A stretch of 64,000 nucleotides of DNA, from the NCBI RefSeq assembly GCF_021650935.1, contig NZ_CP091244.1:3968001-4032000 (forward strand). Direction: 5' to 3'. Position 1 is the stretch's first letter; each line of letters opens with the position of its first letter. Below the pieces are notes generated by a model. That model searched no databases and was not told the origin of the DNA. It worked only from the letters and a program-made list of their open reading frames with translations. Both the position numbers and the translations under genes were made by a program. The stretch comes from Thiothrix winogradskyi (GTDB lineage Bacteria > Pseudomonadota > Gammaproteobacteria > Thiotrichales > Thiotrichaceae). This document shows, piece after piece, positions 35,301 through 44,557 of the stretch.

Positions 35301-36047
35301 TTAGTCGAGCAGCAGTTTCAGTGAGACTAACAGCGACACGGTTACTAAGACAGGGCGGATCAGGCGCGTGCCGTGCTTGACCGCCATGTGTGAACCAATG
35401 TAACTGCCGATCACCTGCCCTATTCCCATCACTAAACCTACCAACCACACGATATGCCCTGAGAGCGCGAAGAACAGCAGCGAGGCAATATTGCTGGTAA
35501 AATTCAGCAGCTTGGTATTGCCGGTCGCTTTCGGCAAACCAAAGCCCAGTAAAGCGACATAGCCCATCGTGAAAAACGTGCCCGCACCGGGACCGAAAAA
35601 ACCATCGTAAAACCCCGCACCAAACCCAACCGTCACAGCAAACGTCTTGGGTGAAATCACCTGATGCCTGTCGATGTCACTGATCTTGGGTGAAAACAAA
35701 AAATACAACGCAAACACCATCAGCAAGACCGGAATCGCTGTTTCCAACAGACTAGCGTCAAGCTGCTGCACCAGCAATGTGCCGCACACCGAGCCGAGGA
35801 AGGTCAGCGCAATTGCCAATTTCTGCCCTTTCACATCAACTAAACCGTGGCGGGTGTAATTGAGGGCAGCGGTGGATGAGCCGAAACTTGCCTGCAATTT
35901 ATTGGTTGCCAGCGTTTCTAAGGGGGTAAAACCCGCCCACAATAACGCGGGAATGCAAATCAAACCGCCGCCACCACCGATGGAATCCACCCAACCGGCA
36001 ATCAGGGCAATAACAAAAAGGGCTAGTAATAATTCCACGTTGCGCAT
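35301..36047 (-). CDS. Sulfite exporter TauE/SafE-family (TSUP) transporter
   Basis: 248 residues with about eight membrane helices. Conserved N-half 'AGWVDSIGGGGGLICIPALLWAG' and C-half 'GAGFYDGFFGPGAGTFFTMG', the twin signatures of the family. Some members export sulfite or sulfonate-derived anions, fitting a sulfur oxidiser; the substrate is not proven. Confidence 0.88.
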   Translation of the reverse strand: MRNVELLLALFVIALIAGWVDSIGGGGGLICIPALLWAGFTPLETLATNKLQASFGSSTAALNYTRHGLVDVKGQKLAIALTFLGSVCGTLLVQQLDASLLETAIPVLLMVFALYFLFSPKISDIDRHQVISPKTFAVTVGFGAGFYDGFFGPGAGTFFTMGYVALLGFGLPKATGNTKLLNFTSNIASLLFFALSGHIVWLVGLVMGIGQVIGSYIGSHMAVKHGTRLIRPVLVTVSLLVSLKLLLD

Positions 36048-36150
36048 CAGCCGATGGATTAAGGGAAGGTAAGTGTATCGCTTTTAGTGCAATGCAGCGT
36101 AAAATTACCCGCAGAATCCCAAACCCGCTTAATCAACACGGATGTCGCCC

Positions 36151-37356
36151 ATGCTGCTAAACATCGAAAAGCCTTATACCGGCAAATACGCCCTACATCA
36201 CCTTGGTTTCCGCCCGTTTTTCCTCGGCGCGGGGTTATTTGCCGTGCTTGGCATGATTCTGTGGGCAGGTATTTACGGCTTTGGCTGGTCGGGCTTGAAT
36301 ACTGCTTACCCCGCCCCGACTTGGCACGCGCATGAAATGGTGTTCGGGTTCGCGGTGGCAGTCGCCGCTGGTTTCCTGTTAACAGCCGTGAAAAACTGGA
36401 CGAATCAGCAAACCTTGCATGAAACGCCGCTGTTGGTATTAGCGGGCGTGTGGGCATTGGCTCGCTTACTGCCGTTTGTGGGCGTACCGCTAATGGCGGT
36501 CGCTATCGTCGATACGCTGTTCTTACTCTGGCTCACCATCGCTATTGCCCGCCCGATTATCCGCAGCAAGCAATGGAAACAACTAGCACTGGTCGGTAAA
36601 ATTGCCTTGCTCGTTCCTGCCAATGCGTTGTTTTACCTCGGCTTATTAGGTTATTGGTCGGAAGGTGTGCAAGTGGGCTTGTATACCGGTTTTTATATTA
36701 TTTTAGGGCTGATTTTCACGATGGGGCGGCGCGTTATCCCATTTTTCATCGAACGTGGGGTGGGCTGCCCGTTCACCGCAAACAACGATGTGTGGGTAGA
36801 CCGTTTCAGTCTGGCGCTGTTCCTGCTGTTTGCGGTGGCGGATGTGATTGCACTGGCAACCGGTAACGCACTGGCAGTATTGCTCAGTGGCATCTTGGCA
36901 CTGGTGCTGGCGGTGTTGCATGGCTTCCGCTTGCACGGCTGGTATCACCCGAACATCTGGGAAAAACCGCTGTTATGGGCCTTGTATCTGGCGTATATCT
37001 GGCTAATTCTCGGCTTCTTGCTGAAATTCCTCCACCTCGCGCTGGGTATTGCGCCCGTGTGGATTCATGCATTCGCTTACGGTGGGATCGCGCTAATGAC
37101 TGTCGGTATGATGGCGCGGGTGGCGTTAGGGCATACCGGGCGGGATGTATCTAATCCGCCTGCGGTTCTGCCGATTATTTTCTTGCTGTTGTTTGCGGGT
37201 GCGTTTGTGCGCGTGGTGAATGCCGCGCTTGTACCAGAATTCTACGCCATGTGGATTCTAAGCTCACAACTGCTATGGATTACCGCTTTTGCGCTGTTTG
37301 TGTGGCAATATGCACCGATGCTGATTAAGCCGCGCATTGATGGGCGTTACGGTTAA
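36151..37356 (+). CDS. nnrS: NnrS-family heme-copper membrane protein
   Basis: 401 residues with about 12 membrane helices. The start 'LLNIEKPYTGKYALHHLGFRPFFLGAG' is typical of NnrS, followed by His-containing helices ('WHAHEMVFGFAVA', 'GYWSEG', 'RVIPFFIERGVG', 'GMMARVALGHTG'). Linked to nitric-oxide stress protection in other bacteria. Start could be 36142. No denitrification genes are visible nearby. Confidence 0.9.
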   Translation: MLLNIEKPYTGKYALHHLGFRPFFLGAGLFAVLGMILWAGIYGFGWSGLNTAYPAPTWHAHEMVFGFAVAVAAGFLLTAVKNWTNQQTLHETPLLVLAGVWALARLLPFVGVPLMAVAIVDTLFLLWLTIAIARPIIRSKQWKQLALVGKIALLVPANALFYLGLLGYWSEGVQVGLYTGFYIILGLIFTMGRRVIPFFIERGVGCPFTANNDVWVDRFSLALFLLFAVADVIALATGNALAVLLSGILALVLAVLHGFRLHGWYHPNIWEKPLLWALYLAYIWLILGFLLKFLHLALGIAPVWIHAFAYGGIALMTVGMMARVALGHTGRDVSNPPAVLPIIFLLLFAGAFVRVVNAALVPEFYAMWILSSQLLWITAFALFVWQYAPMLIKPRIDGRYG

Positions 37357-37424
37357 CTTCCATACTGTTTGCACAATGGGGCAGTAGAATAATCCCTCAA
37401 AAGGAAAAGGACGGGTTGGTACTC

Positions 37425-38609
37425 ATGAAAAAAATCATTCTGCCCCTGCTGGTCATTGCAGTTGGCTTCGGTTTAGGAAAATTCCTCATTGCCACTGGCC
37501 CTGAAGCTGAAAAACAACCGCAGGAAACCCGTCCGACCGTGATCGAAGCCCAGCCGCTGAACTTGCAATCCTATCAGGTCAAGGTCAGTGCCTCCGGCAT
37601 TGTCAAGGCGCAAACCCAAACCAGTCTGGTGGCGGAAGTCTCCGGCAAGGTGTTGGAGATTTCCCCGAACTTTCAGGCTGGCAGTTATTTTGACAAGGGT
37701 GCAAACCTGCTGAAACTCGATGCTGCCAATTACACCAATGCCGTCACCATTGCCGAAGGTGATCTCGCGCAAAAACAGCTTGCCCTAGAAGAGCAGCAAG
37801 CCCAAGCAAAACTGGCGCAACGTGACTGGAATTTGCTGGACGGCAACGCTTCCCGCCCACAAAGCGACCTTGCCGCCCGCCGCCCACACATTGCCGCAGC
37901 CCAAGCCGCCATCAATGCCGCCGAAGCCAAACTCCAGCAAGAAAAGCTCAACCTTGCCCGCACCCGCATTACCGCCCCCTACAGCGGGCGCGTTCAGGAA
38001 AAGCGTGTCGAAGTCGGGCAATACATCACCCCCGGCACGGTATTAGGCGTGATCTACGCCACCGACGCGGTGGAAGTGCATTTACCGCTTTCACTGGCAC
38101 AATACGAGCTATTGGGAATGCCCGAAGCCTTCCGCGACAAAGCCGCCGACACTGCCGCGATGCCCAAAGTGGAATTCAGCCCCAGCAACGGCAACCGCAG
38201 CGATGCTTGGCAAGGGCAAGTGGTACGCAGCAGTGCCGCACTTGACGAAAAAAGCCGCCAAATCAGCGTGATTGCGCAAATCGACCAGCCGTTCATTGCA
38301 CGCGAAGGCGTGTCTGCTCCCTTGCGTATCGGGCAATACATCACCGCGAAAATTGACGGCAAAACCTTCAACAACGTGTATGTCGTCCCTGCTTCAGCGG
38401 TGCGCCAAGGCAAGGAAATCCTGCTGCTACGCGATGGCAAAGTCAGCGTGCAACCGATTAACCTCGTGTGGAATGCCGAAAAAGACGTAGTGATTCAAAC
38501 CGATGTCGACCTCAACGGACAACGTGTGATCATCACCCCGTTGCCGCTGGCAACAGAAGGGCAAGCCGTGCAAGTGGCAGGTGAAAACAAGCCGGAGTCC
38601 AAACCATGA
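37425..38609 (+). CDS. RND efflux periplasmic adaptor subunit
   Basis: 394 residues. One N-terminal helix anchors it; then 'GIVKAQTQTSLVAEVSGKVLEISPNFQAGS' (lipoyl-like half), a coiled coil with Ala/Gln/Glu-rich helices (about residues 105-180), 'TAPYSGRVQEKRVEVGQYI' (second half) and a beta-barrel. Together with the next gene it forms an efflux pump. Overlaps it by 4 bases. A TTG at 37416 nearer AAGGA is an alternative start. Confidence 0.92.
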   Translation: MKKIILPLLVIAVGFGLGKFLIATGPEAEKQPQETRPTVIEAQPLNLQSYQVKVSASGIVKAQTQTSLVAEVSGKVLEISPNFQAGSYFDKGANLLKLDAANYTNAVTIAEGDLAQKQLALEEQQAQAKLAQRDWNLLDGNASRPQSDLAARRPHIAAAQAAINAAEAKLQQEKLNLARTRITAPYSGRVQEKRVEVGQYITPGTVLGVIYATDAVEVHLPLSLAQYELLGMPEAFRDKAADTAAMPKVEFSPSNGNRSDAWQGQVVRSSAALDEKSRQISVIAQIDQPFIAREGVSAPLRIGQYITAKIDGKTFNNVYVVPASAVRQGKEILLLRDGKVSVQPINLVWNAEKDVVIQTDVDLNGQRVIITPLPLATEGQAVQVAGENKPESKP

Positions 38610-41600
38610 TCGCCTGGTTCGTCCGCAACCCTGTTGCTGCCAACATCCTGATGGTTCTCGTTATGGTGTTGGGAGCGTATTCCACCATTAACCGTATTCC
38701 GCTGGAAGTCTTCCCCGAATTTGAGCTGGATATTGTCAATATTACCGTCGCCTACCCCGGTGCGACCCCGCGCGAAGTCGAAGACGGCATTATTACCCGC
38801 GTCGAAGAAGCGATTGCCGACCTGCAAGGCATTACCGAAATCCTCAGTGATGCTTCAGAAGGTTCGGCACAGATACGCATCGAAATCGACAAACAGCACG
38901 ACGTAACCGAACTGGTCAACCAGATCAAAACCCGCGTGGATGGTATTACCAACCGCTTGCCTGCCGATGCGGAACGCCCGGTGGTCGAGCAGCTCACCCG
39001 CCGCCGCGAAGTCATCAGTGTGGTGCTGGCCAGCAACCAACTGTCGGAAGCGGAATTGCGCCTGCAAGCCGAGGAAGTGCGTGATGAAATGCTGCGCCTG
39101 CCCGGTATTACCCAAGCCGATTTGGGCGGGGTACGCCCGTTTGAAATCAGCATCAGCGTGCCGCAAACCACCCTGCGTCAATACGGGATCACCCTTGATA
39201 CGATTGCGCAAGCGATCCGCAATGCCTCGCGAGACATTCCCGGCGGTACAGTCAAAACCAGTGGCGGCGATATTCTGGTGCGCAGTCTGGGGCAAGCTTA
39301 CCAGCAAGCGGAGTTCGCCAATATTACCGTGATCAGCGGCAAGGATGGCTCAACCATCCGCCTCGGTGATATTGCCAGCATCAACGATGGCTTCAACGAA
39401 GACGAACTCTATTCCGAATACGACGGGCAAAAAGCCGCCTTCATCAACGTGTACCGCATCGGCGACCAGAACGCGATTACCCTTGCCAACACCATCAAAG
39501 ATTATATCAGCGAACGCAATGAGAGCCTGCCTGCCGGAACCTCGCTGGATTACTGGCGTGACAATTCCAAGACCATCAAGGCACGTCTCGCCACCCTGAC
39601 ATCCAGCGCGATTCAAAGTGCGATACTGGTGTTTATTGTGCTGACCCTGTTCCTGCGCATTGATCTGGCATTTTGGATTATGCTGGGGATTCCGGTGAGT
39701 TTCCTCGGTGCCTTATGGCTGATGCCGGAATTGGGGGTAACGCTCAATCTGGTGAGCATGTTTGCGTTTATTCTGGTGCTGGGAATTGTGGTCGACGATG
39801 CCATTGTCACCGGGGAAAATATCTATTCGCACGTCAAACGCCATGACGACCCGCTGCGAGCAGCCGTCGAGGGCACACAGGAAATCACCATACCCGTCAC
39901 TTTCGGGGTGATGACCACCGTAGCGGCGTTCTCACCGTTGCTGTTTATGGCAGGGGATCGCGGACCGATTTTCGCGCAAATCCCAATGATCGTGATTCCC
40001 GTGCTGCTTTTCTCGCTGATCCAGTCAAAATTCGTATTGCCGGTGCATTTGCGCCACTTGCACCCACGCCGCGACGACGAAATCGGCGCATTCACCCGCT
40101 TCCAGCGCAAGTTTTCTAACGGACTGGAAACGTTTGTCGAGCGCGTTTATCGCCCCTCACTAGAAACCGCGCTCAACTGGCGTTATCTGGTAATCAGTAT
40201 CTTCATTGTCTTGTTTATCCTCACCCTGACCTTGCCCATGAGCGGGCGCATGAAATTCACTTTCTTCCCGCGTGTGCAAGGCGAATTTGCCACTGCCACC
40301 TTGCAAATGCAGGAAGGCACGCCGATTGACATGACCACGCGCCACATTGAGCGCATGGCGGAAGCTGCCACCAAATTACAGGCAAAATACATCGAACCGA
40401 CCACGGGCGAGAGCATTATTCAACATATCCTCATCACGGTTGGCGCAACCGGTGCTTCCGGCAGGCGCGGCGAAAGTACCGGCAAATCGCATCTGGGCAG
40501 CGTCACCTTCGAGATTACTGCCCCAGAAGAACGTAGCCTAGAGATCAGCAGCACCGCCTTGACCAACGAATGGCGCAAACTGATCGGTGCTATCCCCGGC
40601 GCACAGGAGGTCAGTTTCCGTGCCGAAGTCGCCCAAGGCGGCAGCCCCTTAGCGGTGCAATTGCGCGGCAATGATTTCGTGGAAATGGCAAAAGTTGCCG
40701 ATAAAATCAAGGCGAAAATGGCGGAATACGAGGGCGTTTTCGACATCAAAAACAGCTTTGAAGGCGGCAAACAGGAGGTGCAATTGCGCATCCGCCCCGA
40801 AGCCGAACAACTGGGCTTGACACTGGGTGCTATCGGTACGCAAGTGCGCCATGCGATTTTTGGCGCGGAAGCCCAGCGCATCCAGCGTGACAAATCGGAA
40901 GTCAAAGTGATGGTGCGTTACCCCAAAGAAGAACGCTATTCACTGGCGGATTTGCAAAACCTGCTGATCCGCACCACCGACGGCGCGGAAATCCCCTTGA
41001 TAGAAGTCGCGGACATTACGTTAGGGCAAGGTGCGCCGAAAATTTCGCGAGTCGACCGCCAGCGGGTCATTGATGTCACTGCCGATGTCGACAAGGGGCG
41101 CATCAATATCCCCAAGGTTGTCGCCGATTTTCGCGTGTGGCTGGATGCAGAATTGCAGCAACATCCCGGCGTGGGCTATGACATGGAAGGTGAGCAAAAA
41201 GAACAGCGCGAGTCGATGGGCAGCTTGTTCATGGGGCTGGGCTTTGCCTTGCTGGCGATTTACATCCTGCTGGCGATTCCGTTGCAATCGTATGCCCAAC
41301 CGCTGGTGGTCATGAGCGTGATTCCGTTCTCGATTATTGGCGCATTCGGTGGACACACCTTGATGGGCATGGATTTGAGCATCAGCAGCATGTTCGGCTT
41401 GTTGGCATTGTTTGGGGTGGCGGTGAACGATTCCCTCGTGATGGTGGATCGCATTAACCACAAACTCAAAGAAGGTATGGCCATTGCGGAAGCAGTGCGG
41501 GAGGCAGGTGCGACCCGTTTCCGCCCGATTTTGCTGACCTCACTCACCACGTTTGCCGGAATGACCCCGCTGTTGCTGGACAAGACCACACAAGCGCAAT

Positions 41601-41776
41601 TCCTGATTCCAATGGCTGTGTCTCTGGGTTTCGGGATTTTGTTTGCGACCTTCCTTGCCTTGTATCTAGTGCCTGCGTTGTATCTGGTGAAAGAGGACGT
41701 GCGTGAATTGCCCGCCAAACTGTTCGGCAAGTCTCACAAAATCGCCAAAACGTCCGCCAAGGATTCAATGGTGTAA
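38606..41776 (+). CDS. RND efflux permease (AcrB/MexF family)
   Basis: 1056 residues, the usual size of an RND inner-membrane pump. Starts 'MIAWFVRNPVAANILMV'; contains 'VAYPGATPREVED', 'FLILVLGIVVDDAIV' type helix-4 with its Asp pair, 'GDRGPIF' and a second half with the mirrored 12-helix plan. Substrate unknown; the type is similar to hydrophobic-drug or solvent pumps. No outer-membrane channel gene is adjacent. The 3' end overlaps the convergent HAD gene by 43 bases. Confidence 0.95.
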   Translation: MIAWFVRNPVAANILMVLVMVLGAYSTINRIPLEVFPEFELDIVNITVAYPGATPREVEDGIITRVEEAIADLQGITEILSDASEGSAQIRIEIDKQHDVTELVNQIKTRVDGITNRLPADAERPVVEQLTRRREVISVVLASNQLSEAELRLQAEEVRDEMLRLPGITQADLGGVRPFEISISVPQTTLRQYGITLDTIAQAIRNASRDIPGGTVKTSGGDILVRSLGQAYQQAEFANITVISGKDGSTIRLGDIASINDGFNEDELYSEYDGQKAAFINVYRIGDQNAITLANTIKDYISERNESLPAGTSLDYWRDNSKTIKARLATLTSSAIQSAILVFIVLTLFLRIDLAFWIMLGIPVSFLGALWLMPELGVTLNLVSMFAFILVLGIVVDDAIVTGENIYSHVKRHDDPLRAAVEGTQEITIPVTFGVMTTVAAFSPLLFMAGDRGPIFAQIPMIVIPVLLFSLIQSKFVLPVHLRHLHPRRDDEIGAFTRFQRKFSNGLETFVERVYRPSLETALNWRYLVISIFIVLFILTLTLPMSGRMKFTFFPRVQGEFATATLQMQEGTPIDMTTRHIERMAEAATKLQAKYIEPTTGESIIQHILITVGATGASGRRGESTGKSHLGSVTFEITAPEERSLEISSTALTNEWRKLIGAIPGAQEVSFRAEVAQGGSPLAVQLRGNDFVEMAKVADKIKAKMAEYEGVFDIKNSFEGGKQEVQLRIRPEAEQLGLTLGAIGTQVRHAIFGAEAQRIQRDKSEVKVMVRYPKEERYSLADLQNLLIRTTDGAEIPLIEVADITLGQGAPKISRVDRQRVIDVTADVDKGRINIPKVVADFRVWLDAELQQHPGVGYDMEGEQKEQRESMGSLFMGLGFALLAIYILLAIPLQSYAQPLVVMSVIPFSIIGAFGGHTLMGMDLSISSMFGLLALFGVAVNDSLVMVDRINHKLKEGMAIAEAVREAGATRFRPILLTSLTTFAGMTPLLLDKTTQAQFLIPMAVSLGFGILFATFLALYLVPALYLVKEDVRELPAKLFGKSHKIAKTSAKDSMV

Positions 41777-42339
41777 TCCGGCTCAAACGGGTGTGCATCG
41801 GCTTCGCGCCGGTAATGGATGGTGGTCATGCCGAAACGCTTGGCCACCGCCAGATTTTCGCGGCGATCGTCGATGAAGGCGATGTGTTCACCCCCTACCC
41901 CGCTGGCTTTTATCAGCACTTCGTAAATCGCGGGTTCGGGCTTTTGGCACTTGACCGCACCGCTGATAATGCGCGGCTCGAAACGTTCACTGAACGCAAA
42001 CCGCGCTTCCAACATGTCGCCCCATTCTGCCCCTAGATTGGAAAGAATGCCGAGGCGGTAACGCTGTGACAGCACGTAGGTTACTGCCGCCAAGTCCGCA
42101 TCCAATTCAAAAAAGTTGAGAAATTGCTGGCGAATCGGCGATTCCAACGTCAAACCGATGCCTTCCCAAAACGCCACTTCGCTAATCTGCCCGCCGGTGT
42201 AAGCATCGTAATACGGCTTGACGGCGGCTTTGGTCACGGTGGGTGGTAACAACGGTAGTAGACCGTGGGTGACGAGGTGTCCGTCGGAAATCACCACACC
42301 GAATAGGTCGAAGGCGATGAGTTTGAGGGTGGGTTGCAT
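41734..42339 (-). CDS. HAD-family hydrolase (subfamily IA)
   Basis: 201 residues. Motif I 'IAFDLFGVVISDG' (nucleophile Asp), motif II Ser/Thr in 'GILSNLGAEW', motif III Lys in 'VKCQKPEP' and motif IV 'FIDDRRENLAVAKRFGM'. Probably a phosphatase on a small sugar or organic phosphate. The ATG at 42339 is chosen over 42366. The 3' end shares 43 bases with the RND permease gene on the other strand. Confidence 0.92.
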   Translation of the reverse strand: MQPTLKLIAFDLFGVVISDGHLVTHGLLPLLPPTVTKAAVKPYYDAYTGGQISEVAFWEGIGLTLESPIRQQFLNFFELDADLAAVTYVLSQRYRLGILSNLGAEWGDMLEARFAFSERFEPRIISGAVKCQKPEPAIYEVLIKASGVGGEHIAFIDDRRENLAVAKRFGMTTIHYRREADAHPFEPDYTIESLADVLAIL

Positions 42340-42474
42340 GGGGTAACTCTCGATTATTGGTGACAACGGCTTTGGCTCTGGTTACGGAAATGTATGAAGT
42401 TTACCAAAAATCAGACAGAATCGCCGATAAACGGTATGATTCCCCCCATTGTAAAGTGAACAGGGCGTACTCAC

Positions 42475-43161
42475 ATGACTAAGGTTTTCATCAGTTACAG
42501 CCATGACTCTCAACCCCACCGCGATTTTGTACGGGGGATTACTGACCAGTTGCGCACCGACGGGCTGGATTGTTTGATTGACCAATACGTGAACGGCTTT
42601 CCGCCCGAAGGTTGGCAACGTTGGATGGAAAACCAGATTGAAGCCGCTGATTTTGTGCTGTTGGTTTGCACCGCAACCTATTTGCGGCGTTATCGCGGGC
42701 AGGAAACCAACGGCGGCAAAGGCGTTACGTTTGAGGGTGTGGTGATTTCACAAACGCTGTACGACCACTATTACCGTAATACCAAATTTGTGCCGGTATT
42801 GCCTGAGGGTGGGGATTTTGGACATGTGCCGTTGCCGTTAAAGTCATACACGGCTTACACGCTACCCCAACAATACGACAGCCTGTACCGCTACCTGACA
42901 GCACAACCTGAGTATATTGCGCCCGCCGTTGGCAGCAAACGGATTATGCCGCCAGCACAAGGGGCATCCGTCATGCCGACCTCGACACTTACACCAGCGC
43001 CGGTTAATACACTGGGCAATCTCAATGCCGAACGGCGGGCGCGTTTGCAGGAGAAGTTGCGCCTCCTGTATCAACAATACGATCTGGAAACCCGCGTCGA
43101 AGAAAAGATGCGCATTAAGGCGATTATTGACCAGACTGAAGCCGATTTGCGGGGATTGTGA
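42475..43161 (+). CDS. SEFIR-domain protein with C-terminal helical module
   Basis: 228 residues. The N-terminal 145 residues match a SEFIR (TIR-like) fold: 'KVFISYSHDSQPHRDFVRGITDQLRTDG', 'IDQYVNG', 'WMENQIEAADFVLLVCTATYLRRY'. Bacterial SEFIR proteins act as effector domains in anti-phage defence. After a Pro/Thr-rich linker (about 155-182), residues 185-228 form an amphipathic helical module (ERRARLQEKLRLLYQQYDLETRV...). The same module starts the next gene. RBS weak. It overlaps the next gene by 1 base. Confidence 0.85.
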   Translation: MTKVFISYSHDSQPHRDFVRGITDQLRTDGLDCLIDQYVNGFPPEGWQRWMENQIEAADFVLLVCTATYLRRYRGQETNGGKGVTFEGVVISQTLYDHYYRNTKFVPVLPEGGDFGHVPLPLKSYTAYTLPQQYDSLYRYLTAQPEYIAPAVGSKRIMPPAQGASVMPTSTLTPAPVNTLGNLNAERRARLQEKLRLLYQQYDLETRVEEKMRIKAIIDQTEADLRGL

Positions 43162-43310
43162 TGATGGAATCCCTAGTAGAAGAACGCCGCCAACGCTTAC
43201 AGGAACAGTGGCGGCAGTTGTATGCCAGCCATGATTTAGAAACTCGTGTTGATGAAAAAATGCGGATCAAGGCGATTATCGACCCTAGGGAACCTCTAAA
43301 AACCCACTGA
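43161..43310 (+). pseudogene. 5' fragment of STAND/TPR ATPase gene, interrupted by IS
   Basis: Encodes residues 1-42 of the original protein (MMESLVEERRQRLQEQ... to IIDP) before the insertion at 43287/43288; reading then continues 7 codons into the IS end to a stop at 43308. Residues 7-50 match the C-terminus of the SEFIR protein, 29 of 44 identical by my count. GGGGAT before the ATG can serve as an RBS. The remainder of the gene lies after the IS and is in frame when the IS and one CCTA copy are removed. Confidence 0.8.
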
Positions 43311-44557
43311 TACCCACACAAATGTGAGAAAATGCTCATCTGAGCCACCGCCCCGTTACTAGCCATGCCCAAGAAAAGTGCCATCAAAACCAGTCTGTTT
43401 GCCGCCGAAGAGCGTGAACAGAAACTCGACCGCAAGGGCGACCTGCTGTCCACCCTGAACCAGCACGTCAACTTTGTCGCCTTGGCAGGAGAAATCGACC
43501 ACATCGCCCCACGCCCCAGTGACAAGCGAGGAGGCCGTCCACCCTACCCAACGGAACTGATGGTACGGGTCTTGGTGTTGCAACACCTGTACAACCTGTC
43601 GGACGAGGCATTGGAATACCAATTGCTTGACCGGCTGTCGTTCCAACGGTTTTGTGGCCTGCGTCATTCCAGCACGATCCCGGATGCCAATACCTTGTGG
43701 GTATTCCGTGAACGGATCAGTGCGGCAGGTGGTGCGGATGCCCTGTTTGATGCCGTCCAACGGCAATTACAACAACACGGTTTTATTGCCCGTGGTGGTC
43801 AAATCGTTGATGCCACGCTGGTGGAAGCCCCTAAACAACATTTCCACAAAGAAGAAAAAGCGCTGTTGGAACAAGCGGCAACACCTGCTGACTGGACACC
43901 TGCCCAACGTCGCCAAAAGGATACGGAAGCAAGCTGGACGAAAAAACACGGTAAAAGTTACCACGGCTACAAACTCAGTATCAGTGCCGATCGGAAATAC
44001 AAACTCATCCGCAAACACCACATCAGCACCGCCAAAGAACATGACACCAACCATTTTGAAGCGGTGCTTGACCGAGCCAACACCAGCCGTGACGTATGGG
44101 CGGACAAAGGTTACGAAGACCAATCCCGTGAACAACGCCTCAACCAAGGTAGCTGGCGGTTACACATCCAGCACAAAGCCAAGAAAGGCAAGCCGCAATC
44201 CGACTGCCAGAAGCGCCGCAACACCCGCATCGCCAGACCCCGCGCACGGGTTGAGCATGTGTTTGGGTCAATCTGTGCGATGGGAGGCAAAGCCATCCGC
44301 AGCATCGGGTTGGCACGGGCAGTATTCGGCCTCAGCATTAAGGCAACCGTGTATAACTTGCGGCGGCTTTGTTCACTCAAAGAGGGCGGAGTTGTGCCCA
44401 TTTGATGGAGAAATTCCCGAAAAAACAGCAAAAATGCGGAAAAACCACCTGATTGTGGCTTGGTGTGCTAAAAATTGAGATGGGTTGGTGTTTTTTTAAC
44501 AAAATGTCGATAGACCAACGCTAACCGTTGCAATACGCCGGGTTTTTAGAGGTTCCC
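43288..44557 (+). mobile_element. Complete IS5-like insertion sequence (1270 bp)
   Basis: Bounded by perfect 18-base inverted ends, GGGAACCTCTAAAAACCC (43288-43305) and its complement (44540-44557). Flanked by a 4-base direct repeat CCTA (43284-43287 and 44558-44561), the target-site duplication. One transposase gene inside. It sits inside the STAND-ATPase gene. Perfect ends and repeat suggest a recent insertion. A 3-base CTA or a slightly shifted boundary cannot be excluded because of adjacent C residues. Confidence 0.92.
43365..44405 (+). CDS. IS5-family DDE transposase
   Basis: 346 residues. N-terminal DUF772-type domain ('HVNFVALAGEIDH', 'RGGRPPYPTELMVRVLVLQHLYNLSDEALEYQLLDRLSFQRFCGL'). 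DDE triad in 'IVDATLVEAP' (first Asp), 'WADKGYEDQ' (second Asp) and 'ARVEHVFGSICAMGG' (Glu). Full length with no frameshift, so the element is probably active. Confidence 0.95.
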   Translation: MPKKSAIKTSLFAAEEREQKLDRKGDLLSTLNQHVNFVALAGEIDHIAPRPSDKRGGRPPYPTELMVRVLVLQHLYNLSDEALEYQLLDRLSFQRFCGLRHSSTIPDANTLWVFRERISAAGGADALFDAVQRQLQQHGFIARGGQIVDATLVEAPKQHFHKEEKALLEQAATPADWTPAQRRQKDTEASWTKKHGKSYHGYKLSISADRKYKLIRKHHISTAKEHDTNHFEAVLDRANTSRDVWADKGYEDQSREQRLNQGSWRLHIQHKAKKGKPQSDCQKRRNTRIARPRARVEHVFGSICAMGGKAIRSIGLARAVFGLSIKATVYNLRRLCSLKEGGVVPI

